Of a stretch of DNA of 64,000 nucleotides, positions 1 through 8,983 are shown one piece after another (positions within the stretch are counted from its first letter, which is position 1; each line of letters begins with the position of its first letter). The stretch spans positions 239,592,343-239,656,342 of the forward strand of contig CM068372.1 of assembly GCA_034769895.1 (NCBI GenBank). The letters are read 5' to 3'. The DNA comes from Magicicada septendecula (Eukaryota > Arthropoda > Insecta > Hemiptera > Cicadidae). Position numbers and translations under genes: made by a program. The notes beneath the pieces are model-generated. The model had not been told where the DNA came from. It saw only the letters and a program-made list of their open reading frames with translations, and ran no database searches.

Positions 1-253
1 TGTTAGTTATTCGTAGTAATTTTGTTTCTAGTCTCGTCTTATTTTCATCGTCGATTGTCTGCATTTGTCTTTTTTTATTTATTTTACAATACTTTGGTTT
101 CTCCTGATTCATGGATGTTTTTTCTTTCTTTTTTATCCAATTAATAAGTTCGTAATTATATTTAATAAGATGTGCTTATTTCGTTAAAATTTTGAGATTG
201 CCTCAAAAATGGTTTTAATTGGCTTCATAATACATTTTTAAGGAAACTTTGTT

Positions 254-1839
254 TTATGTTCCCTTAATCTTCTTCGTCTCCGCATCACTGATTACATAAG
301 TATTGTTGTTATTATTCATCGCATTATTCTGTGGATAGTTGTTATTGTTATTATTATTTTGGTAACTACGTTGATAGTGGTTACCGTTGTTGTTGTAATT
401 ATTATTATATGGTCTATTCCCGTTGTTTTCATATCGGGCGGCGCGGCGACCATTATTCCTATCCATCTCGTCGCTTCTTCGTCTGTATTGGAGGAAGCTC
501 TTCTCTTGTTCCATTTCCGCTAACAATGCCGACATCTCCTCAACGGTTTTTATCCGTCCGTTTATTCGGCCTCTCGTAATTTCTCCACCATAGTGATAAG
601 CCAATAGCCTCACTAAACATTCAGTAGGAATTGCAGGCTCTAAATGTCTGACTATGTTGATCTTACCCAGAAAGTATGCGGTCGGAGTTTGTTTGCCGTG
701 TAGATCATATCGGCCCAATCCTATGTCACTTCTTATCATGTGTTGCGTGGCATCAGACCAGTATTTGGATTTAAATTGTCGTTTAAATTCTTGAAAATTT
801 TGTATATTCGGCCGCATCGCCGTCCACCAATTATCATAGACTTCTCTGAACATTTCGTCCAGCATAATTCTAATTACAACCCATCTGTCTTCTCCGGTTT
901 TTGCTATTTTTTCTTCTACCCGTTCTAGGAATACCATGGGGTTTTTTCTATAATTCTGGAAGATGATAACTTCTCGGTTTTCCTCATATGTGGTATGGGC
1001 ACCGGTACATTGTCTGTTTCTTAGAGAGTTGATTTCATCTCTATGGGCAGTTGTTTCGTCTTGTACCCGACTAAGACTAGTACCTATGCTTTCTAGTCTT
1101 TCTCCCATCACTGCTTGGTTGGTTTCTATATTTCCTATTCGTCCATTCGTTTCTTCCCGGACGCTCAGTATCTCTTGGTTCATTCGCTCACACTTTTCCG
1201 CGGTCTCGGATTCTACCCTTTTAATTTCGGTGACCGGTTCTTCTAGCTTCTTGTCCCATTCTTCCTGGAATTGCCGTTTATTAATTTCCATCTTGTATTC
1301 CACTCTTCTTTTAATGACTCTTTGTGTTCATCCAATTTTTACATGGTTTCCTGGTTATTTCCCTTCAATTCTTCCCTCAATGCTCTATTATTTTCGTCTA
1401 TTTTCTCCTCCATTTTCCTGCTATTCTCTTTCAATTCTCCCATCTTTTCTTCCATTTTCTTATTAGTCTCTTCCAATTTTCGGCTCAATTCCTCCTGTGT
1501 CTGTTTATTATCACTCTTTATTTCCTCCATAGACTGTGTATTGTCCTTTTTTAATTCCTCCATCTTCTTACTCAAGTCTTCCTTCATTTCGTCCATTAGT
1601 TTCTTATTACTCTCCTCCGTTTTCTTACCAGTTTCCTGCATTAATTCCATCATACGTTTAACCATTTCTTGCGACTTCTCGCTTTCTGTTTGTGTGGGTT
1701 CTTCTGGTTGTTTCTCCTGAGCCTTCCTTATTATAGTTTCTACTTCCTCAACCGGTGTTGTTTCCTTGTCTCCCATTCTTAATTCGCTTTCTTTCTCGGT
1801 TTCATACGTCCGTTTGCGCGATGTTTCTTCCTTCATCAT
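254..1839 (-). pseudogene. Gag-like protein of TRG unit A2 (nearly intact)
   Basis: Gag-like capsid gene of about 528 codons, read from 1839 to 254. The first 250 or so residues are very rich in Glu, Lys and Met and look like a long coiled coil (repeated MEE, KKMEE, KENSRK patterns). A retrotransposon-Gag-like helical domain follows, with FLERVEEKIAKTGEDRW, the NWWTAMRP stretch and FKRQFKSKYW. The C-terminus is Asn-rich (runs such as NNNNNN) and ends TYVISDAETKKIKGT. There is no CCHC zinc knuckle. Compared with copy B, one AAA codon has become TAA just before position 1339 and one A is missing about 30 nt further on, so the frame breaks between 1339 and 1303; otherwise it is open. This copy lacks the stop and frameshift seen near 6396-6440 in B and 14509-14540 in C. 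The start is an ATG-ATG pair about 50 nt after the primer site. Confidence 0.75.
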
Positions 1840-1888
1840 TTTCGTTTAATTTTTGTTGTTTGATTATAAATTATATTTTAATTTATTG

Positions 1889-1908
1889 CCTCACACGTTG
1901 GTTCGCCA
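1889..1908 (-). other. Primer-binding site, unit A2 (tRNA-Lys-like)
   Basis: Minus-strand TGGCGAACCAACGTG lies 2-3 nt inside the LTR end. It resembles the complement of an insect tRNA-Lys 3' end (TGGCGCCCAACGTG) with one extra or altered base. The same site follows the LTR at 4050-4031 and 5231-5250, which fixes the LTR boundary. Confidence 0.6.
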
Positions 1909-1910
1909 AT

Positions 1911-3056
1911 TTATAACCCATCTGTCTCTCTAGTGTTGAATAATAAGATGCAAGTAAATTCGTTTACTGTTGTATTCCACTATTTCCGCCGTTCGCTCCC
2001 GCCTCGGCGTTCAAAACCAGAAACGTAATTCGCAGTTGACAACTGTCGCTCCGTCCGCTTTGCTGTCCTATCGTATCTTTTAATTTTATCAGTAATAATA
2101 ATGCAAAAAAAAAAACCTAACAGATGTACTCCTTTAATCAATCATTATTCAAACGAATTATTCAATTACGTTTTTTTTCTTTATTTTAATACAAATTGTG
2201 ACAAAATTATGTCGTCTTCGTTCATAGGTTGGTAGTTACTAATAACTATGCTGGGATCAACCTCGATAATGATGCTCATTGTTTTTATTCTATTAAATAA
2301 AATAATCTCAGGTCGTATTCGGTTCGAATGTTATGGTTAAACAATTAATAAAACTCTTAATATCAAAATACAAACTTTTCAAGATAAGGATATAAAAAGG
2401 TTTTGATGGTTTTATAGTGCAAACTAGTAGTCGTCGTTGTATTGTCCACAGTTCTAGGTTATGAAATGTTTTAGATATTTATTAGTTGCCGTTCAGTTTT
2501 TTATTATTCAAAAGGTGTAATAATCAATTTGTGTTAACTTCAAGTGTTCTTTAGTGTTGGTGTATATTATAGTGTATGTGGTTTTTTATTGTTTAGTTTT
2601 CTAAGTAGTTCGTGTGCTCAGATGTGGGTGTTGCTGTAAATAAGTTTATAAAATTTACATTTTCACCCAGACCCTCTTCTTTTATTCGTTCAGGACGAAG
2701 ATGGGGTCCAAATCTTCCTTAATTCTTCTTCCAGGATTTAAATTCTTCCGAATTGGGGTCTTGTTGGTCTTGGGTTCCTCTAATGTTCTTCAATAACTGT
2801 CCTGATTCGTTTTACTATGTTTGGTATAGGTTTCCTCTTATTAAAATATAATTAGCTAAGACGTTATAAAAACGCGACTGTTTCCATTGATGGTTGTTAA
2901 AGAAGTCCCTATTTTATTTATCTGAATTTTCGGTTGCTATGTTAAAACTTGAAATCTCGTTGCTTGAATCAGATATACATTGTCATACAAATTCATTATT
3001 TTATTGCATGAACATCGTCAAAACTTTTAAATTAGTATAACTTTGTTATACTAATT
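1911..3056 (-). repeat. LTR shared by units A1 and A2 (about 1.1 kb)
   Basis: This matches the reverse complement of 4211-5228 and of 17346-18485. The inner end (minus-strand ...GGGTTATAA at 1911) is fixed by the adjoining primer site. The outer end is uncertain: the sequence present in every copy runs at least to the 12-bp inverted repeat at 3030-3056, and the true start could lie further into the flanking non-coding block. It carries no gene. Confidence 0.6.
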
Positions 3057-3871
3057 GGGAATTTAAAACTAATAGCATCATTATTTTGGTCTTAACATTT
3101 GTGACACATAGACACCAAACATGCCTATTTTTGCTTAAGAAATTCTGATATTACATTTTTGCTATTTCCATTTTCTTAAATAATTTTAAACTGATTATTT
3201 CGATTCCATATTTACTGTGTATACTATTAATTATAAACCTATCCATATTACAACATTTGTTATATAAATTTCTAAATGTATTTCCTAAAATTTACAGAAT
3301 CCCAAAGTTTTTATAGGCCTAGGTCTTGACATGTTAAATTTCAATTATCTGTAATTGTAACATCTATTAACTATGCAACTACCATCAAAACTACTACCTA
3401 TAACTCTACTAGTATTATTATTTAAAATTACACCAATAATTATTACTGGAACATTATAAAAAACATAATTCACATTTTGTGATCAAACAATCTGTATATG
3501 CCTGGCTACATAAATCCTGCATAAGACATATCATCCACTCATTACCTAACAAAACTATAAATAACATAAACACAACTTTATTCTTACTATCAAACATTAA
3601 AAAAAAAGTTTAATCATTTAATAATGATTTTATATCTTTCTATTTGTCTTAGAGAGTTCAGCCATTGCTGTACTAGGTACTTTTAGTGGTTTTTTAATCT
3701 TCTCATATACATTTCATAATTATTATTTCTTAAGCCTTGTTTACACACGGATTGGCATTTCTATATTTTTGTCCATATTTTATTATTTGTTTTTATTACA
3801 CAATAATCTCTTCTTTGATTGTACAGTATTTATTTTATAACATTAGGTTCACCATTAATCACACTATTTTA
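3057..3871 (-). repeat. 3' internal non-coding region of unit A1
   Basis: Reverse complement of 8130-8983 and 16220-17335, the part just before the 3' LTR in units B and C. It is AT-rich with no protein-like frame. Its junction with the gag fragment near 3872 marks a large internal deletion in A1. Confidence 0.65.
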
Positions 3872-3991
3872 TTTGTAGTTTCTACTTCCTCAACCGGTGT
3901 TGCTTCCTTGTCTTCCATTCTTAATTCGCTTTCTTTCTCGGTTTCATACGCCCGTTTGCGCGATCTTTCTTCCTTCATCATTTTCGTTTAA
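3872..3991 (-). pseudogene. Gag N-terminal fragment of deleted unit A1
   Basis: Read from about 3980 down, this encodes the first 35 or so residues of the same Gag as at 1839 (start with MMKEE, then ETEKESEL and EATPVEEVET). It then jumps directly into 3' internal sequence near 3872. The A1 unit has therefore lost nearly all of gag. Confidence 0.7.
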
Positions 3992-4030
3992 TTTTTGTTG
4001 TTTGATTATAAATTATATTTTAATTTATTG

Positions 4031-4188
4031 CCTCACACGTTGGTTCGCCAATTTATAACCCATCTGTCTCTCTAGTGTTGAATAATAAGATGCAAGTAAA
4101 TTCGTTTACTGTTGTATTCCACTATTTCCGCCGTTCGCTCCCGCCTCGGCGTTCAAAACCAGTAACGTAATTCGCAGCTGACAACTGT
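4031..4188 (-). repeat. Primer-binding site and truncated LTR end of unit A1
   Basis: The minus-strand primer site is at 4050-4031, and the last 137 or so bases of the LTR occupy 4052-4188. The LTR stops at 4188, where the 22-bp filler begins that separates array A from array B. Confidence 0.65.
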
Positions 4189-4210
4189 CATTAATTCCAT
4201 CATACGTTTA

Positions 4211-5228
4211 CCGTAAATTCAGATAAATAAAATAGGGACTTCTTTAACAACCATCATTGGAAACAGACGCGTTTTTATAACGTCTTAGCTAATTATATTT
4301 TAATAAGAGGAAACCTATACCAAACATAGTAAAACGAATCAGGACAGTTATTGAAGAACATTAGAGGAACCCAAGACCAACAAGACCCCAATTCGGAAGA
4401 TTTTAAATCCTGGAAGAAGAATTAAGGAAGATTTGGACCCCATCTTCGTCCTGTACGAATAAAAGAAGAGGATCTGGGTGGATCTGTATAATTTATAAAC
4501 TTATTTTACAACAACACCTACATCTGAGCACACGAACTACTTAGAAAACTAAACAATAGAAAACCACATACACTATAATATACACCAACACTAAAGAACA
4601 CTTGAAGGTAACACAAATTGATTATTACACCTTTTGAATACCAAAAACTGAACGACAACTAATAAATATCTTAACCTTTTCATTTACCTAGAACTGTGGA
4701 CAAAACAACGACGACTACTAGTTTGCACTATAAAAGCATCAAAACCTTTTTATATCCTTATCTTGTAAAGTTTGTATTTTGATTTTAAGAGTTTTATTAA
4801 TTGTTTAACCATAACATTCGAACCGAATACGACCTGAGATTATTTTATTTAATAGAATAAAAACATCGAGCATCATTATCGAGGTTGATCCCAGCATAGT
4901 TATTAGTAACTACCAACCTATGAACGAGGAAGACATAATTTTGTCACACTTTGTATTAAAATAAAAAAAAAAAGTAATCAAATTATTCGTTTGAATAAAG
5001 ATTGATTAAAGGAGTACATCTGTTAGGTTTTTTTGCATTATTATTACTGATACAATTAAAACATACGATAGCACAGCAAAGCGGACGGAGCGACAGTTGT
5101 CAGCTGCGAATTACGTCACTGGTTTTGAACGCCGATGCGGGAGCGAACGGCGGAAATAGTGGGATACAACAGTAAACGAATTTACTTACATCTTATTATT
5201 CAACACTAGAGAGACAGATGGGTTATAA
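4211..5228 (+). repeat. 5' LTR of TRG unit B (5'-truncated)
   Basis: Matches 17470-18485, the 3' LTR of unit C, and the reverse complement of 1911-2945. The first part is missing: homology starts at 4211 directly after the filler. The 3' end ...GGGTTATAA is followed by the primer site. The termini are not a clear TG...CA pair. Confidence 0.65.
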
Positions 5229-5230
5229 AT

Positions 5231-5250
5231 TGGCGAACCAACGTGTGAGG
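5231..5250 (+). other. Primer-binding site, unit B (tRNA-Lys-like)
   Basis: TGGCGAACCAACGTG lies directly after the LTR, the same as in A1 and A2. It is close to the complement of a tRNA-Lys 3' end. Confidence 0.6.
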
Positions 5251-5300
5251 CAATAAATTAAAATATAATATATATTCAAACAACAAAAAATTAAACGAAA

Positions 5301-6924
5301 ATGAGGAAGGAAGAAACATCGCGCAAACAGGCGGCTGAAACCGAGAAAGAAAGCGAATTAAGCATGGAAGACAAGGAAGCAACACCGGTTGAGGAAGTAG
5401 AAACTATAATAAGCAAGGCTCAGGAGAAACAACCAGAAGAACCCACACAAACAGAAAGCGAGAAGACGCAAGAAATGATTAAACGTATGATGGAATTAAT
5501 GCAGGAAACTGGTAAGAAAACGGAGTAGAGTAATAAGAAACTAATAGACGAAATGAAGGAAGATTTGTGTAAGAAGATGCAGCAATTAAAAAAGGACAAT
5601 AAACAGTCTATGGAGGAAAGAAAGAATGATAATAAACAGACAAAAGAGGAATTGAGCCGAAAATTGGAAGAGACTAATAAGAAAATGGAAGAAAAGATGG
5701 GAGAATTGAAAGAGAATAGCAGGAAAATGGAGGAGAAAATAGACGAAAATAATAGAGCATTGAGGGTAGAATTGAAGGGAAATTACCAGGAAACCATGAA
5801 AAAATTGGATGAACACAAAGAGTCATTAAAAGGAGAGTGGAATAACAAGATGGAAATTAATAACCGGCAATTGCAGGAAGAATGGGACAAGAAGCTAGAA
5901 GAACCGGTCACCGAAATTAAAAGGGTAGAATCCGAGACCGAGGAAAAGTGTGAGCGAATGAACCAAGAGATACTGAGCGTCCGGGAAGAAACAAATGGAC
6001 GAATAGGAAATATAGAAACCAACCAAGCAGTGATGGGAGAAAGATTAGAAAGCATAGGTACTAGTCTTAGACGGGTACAAGACCAAACAACTGTCCATAG
6101 AGATGAAATCAACTCTCTAAGAAACAGACAATGTACAGGTGCCCATACCACATGTGAGGAAAACCGAGAAGTTATCAACTTCCAGAATTATAGAAAAAAC
6201 CCCATGGTATTCCTAGAACGGGTAGAAGAAAAAATAGCAAAAACCGGAGAAGACAGATGGGTTGTAATTAGAAGTATGCTGGACGAAATGTTCAGAGAAG
6301 TTTATGATAATTGGTGGACGGCAATGCGGCCGAATATACAAAATTTTCAAGAATTTAAAAGACAATTTAAATCCAAATACTGGTCTGATGCCATGTAATA
6401 CATAAGAAGTGATATAGGATTTTAGCCGATATGATCTACACGGCAAACAAACTCCGACCGCATACTTTCTGGGTAAGATCAACATAGCCAAACATTTAGA
6501 GCCTGCAATTCCTACTGAATGTTTAGTGAGGCTATTGGCTTATCACTATGGTGGAGAAATTACGAGAGGCCGAATAAACGGACGGATAAAAACCGTTGAG
6601 GAGATGTCGGCATTGTTAGCGGAAATGGAACAAGAGAAGAGCTTCCTCCAATACAGACGAAGAAGCGACGAGATGGATAGAAATAATGGTCGCCGCGACG
6701 CCCGATATGAAAACAACGGGAATAGACCATATAATAATAATTACAAGAACAACGGTAACCACTATCAACGTAGTTACCAAGATAATAATAACAATAACAA
6801 CTATCCACAGAATAATGCGATGAATAATAACAACAATACTTATGTAATCAGTGATGCGGAGACGAAGAAGATTAAGGGAACATACAACCAAGTTTCCTTA
6901 AAAATGTATTATGAAGCCAATTAA
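5301..6924 (+). pseudogene. Gag-like protein of TRG unit B (broken)
   Basis: Same Gag as in A2: Glu/Lys-rich coiled coil, helical Gag-like core (FLERVEEKIAKTGEDRW) and Asn-rich tail. It is interrupted by an in-frame TAG at 5526-5528, by a TAA at 6396-6398 in the segment after YWSDAM, and by a frameshift within the next 40 bases. The last open piece covers 6526-6924 and reads about eleven codons past the stop used in A2, ending NQVSLKMYYEAN. The TAA and the frameshift are shared with unit C, so the lesions predate separation of B and C. No CCHC knuckle and no protease follow. Confidence 0.75.
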
Positions 6925-8983
6925 AACCATTTTTGAAAGAATCTCAAAATTTTAAAGAAATAAGCACAACTTATTAAATATAATTACGAACTTATTAATT
7001 GGATATAAAAGAAAGAAAAAACATCCATGAATCAGGAGAAACCAAAGTATTGTAAAATAAATAAAAAAAGACAAATGCAGACAGTCGACGATGAAAATAA
7101 GACGAGACTAGAAACGAAATTACTACGAATAACTAACAGCTATCATGTTTGTGAGAGAATCAACAACAACTATAGATACAGATACTTGTTACGTTTTAAT
7201 TGAATAAAGATAGTAAATGAAAAATGAAGATTAAGCAGTACTGATAAAGAAGGAAAGAAGATAGTACCAATTAAAAAAAATATGTTATTAATATCGCCAC
7301 AAGAAAATGAACATCTGGAGGAATCAATGGAAGGAAATATTTAGATCTGAGAATTTAAACTGAGTGAACCATAACAAGAATATATTATTATATTACTTTT
7401 ATTTGATTTAGTCGTGAATAGACTAGTTATTATTAAATGTGATTGACTGATGAGGTAGCTCCAGCAATCGATATTATTTATGTATTATGTATTATAAGGA
7501 CAGCGGTGTATTAGGTCAAGAGAGCCCCCCGACTGATTCCAAGATATATGTGATAATGATTAATTTGTTAGGGTGGTAACATGTTCCAGGAATAGAACAC
7601 TTATAATTAAAGACAAGTATACCAGATCATAAAAAGGATAACAAGTGCTAATATGAAAGATAAGATAATTGATAATTTTAAAAAATATATTATTTTATTA
7701 AAATAATCAAATTTGGTGGCAGGGTGTTCTGAAACATTACATTTGGCATAGCTTGATATCGTACCAATTTTAATGAAGATCATGGATAAGAAACTTAACA
7801 AGAAGAAACATATCTTTTAAAAATGATAGTGAAGATGAACAAATAACAACTTTAGACTGACTTAGACTATAACTGACCGTACCCAAATTAATGTTTAGGT
7901 AAAGTGATGGAAAATACCAAATGGTGAGATAAAATTCGACCAATTACAATAATAATACCTACGAAGCCAGACACCATTATGGACCATTACTATCAGTAAA
8001 ACAAATTGTTTTGTTAAATGTATCATACAATATAGAAATAATCAAAATACAAATTGAGGGATAATGGGCCCAAATACACAATAGAAATAAAAAAAAAATA
8101 CTATCAAAATGTTAACTAACCAATATAATTGAATAATACAAGAAAACAATCATTATAGGTACATGGAAACATACAATTAAAATAGTGTGATTAATGGTGA
8201 ACCTAATGTTATAAAATAAATACTGTACAATCAAAGAAGAGATTATTGTGTAATAAAAACAAATAATAAAATATGGACAAAAATATAGAAATGCCAATCC
8301 GTGTGTAAACAAGGCTTAAGAAATAATAATTATGAAATGTATATGAGAAGATTAAAAAACCACTAAAAGTACCTAGTACAGCAATGGCTGAACTCTCTAA
8401 GACAAATAGAATGATATAAAATCATTATTAAATGATTAAACTTTTTCTTTTAATGTTTGAAAGTAAGACTAAAGTTGTGTTTATGTTATTTATAGTTTTG
8501 TTAGGTAATGAGTGGATGATATGTCTTATGCAGGATTTATGTAACCAGGCATATACAGATTGTTTGATCACAAAATGTGAATTATGTTTTTTATAATGTT
8601 CCAGTAATTATTATTGGTGTAATTTTAAATAATAATACTAGTAGAGTTATAGGTAGTAGTTTTGATGGTAGTTGCATAGTTATTAGGTGTTACAATAACA
8701 GAAAATAGAAATTTAACATGTCAAGACCTAGGCCTATAAAAACTTCGGGATTCTGTAAATTTTAGGCATTACATTTAGAAATTTATATAACAAATGGTGT
8801 AATATGGATAGGTTTATAATTAATAGTATACACAGTAAATATGGAATCGAAATAATCAGTTTAAAATTATTTAAGAAAATTCAAATTGCAAAAATGTAAT
8901 ATCAGAATTTCTTAAGCAAAAATAGGCATGTTTGGTGTCTATGTGTCACAAATGTTAAGACCAAAATAATGATGCTATTAGTT
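6925..8983 (+). repeat. Non-coding internal region of TRG unit B
   Basis: About 2 kb of AT-rich sequence with no convincing reading frame on either strand. It is highly similar to 15041-17335 in unit C and partly to the reverse complement of 1-253 and 3057-3871. Apart from one C-rich block near 7525 (GAGAGCCCCCCGACT), nothing stands out. It occupies the place where pol would be in an autonomous element. Confidence 0.65.

Larger units (their letters stand above)
1..4188 (-). mobile_element. TRG array A: two gag-only LTR elements (A1, A2) sharing an LTR
   Basis: Read on the minus strand, the order is LTR end and primer site (4188-4031), start of gag (3991-3872), a jump to 3' internal sequence (3871-3057), an LTR (about 3056-1911), primer site, gag (1839-254), then downstream internal sequence to the left edge. 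All parts recur in the plus-strand copies at 4211-8983 and 13839-18485, which fixes the order. The central LTR is both the 3' LTR of deleted unit A1 and the 5' LTR of unit A2, as expected from recombination between LTRs of tandem elements. No pol is present. The left end lies outside the window. Confidence 0.75.
4211..8983 (+). mobile_element. TRG unit B: gag-only LTR element, 3' LTR interrupted
   Basis: Order: LTR (4211-5228), primer site (5231-5250), broken gag (5301-6924), then about 2 kb of non-coding internal sequence ending abruptly at 8983, where the unrelated Gypsy element G1 begins. The part of the LTR downstream of the interruption resumes at 13839. No protease, reverse transcriptase or integrase remnant belongs to this unit. 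The architecture is like the plant TR-GAG class: an LTR element keeping Gag and depending on others for pol functions. That comparison is inference from structure. Confidence 0.75.

Noticed and set aside
7607-7801. Minus-strand frame also present at 15678-15920
   Set aside because: Its recurrence is explained by the duplicated TRG unit; the frame is AT-rich, has no domain and differs in length between copies.
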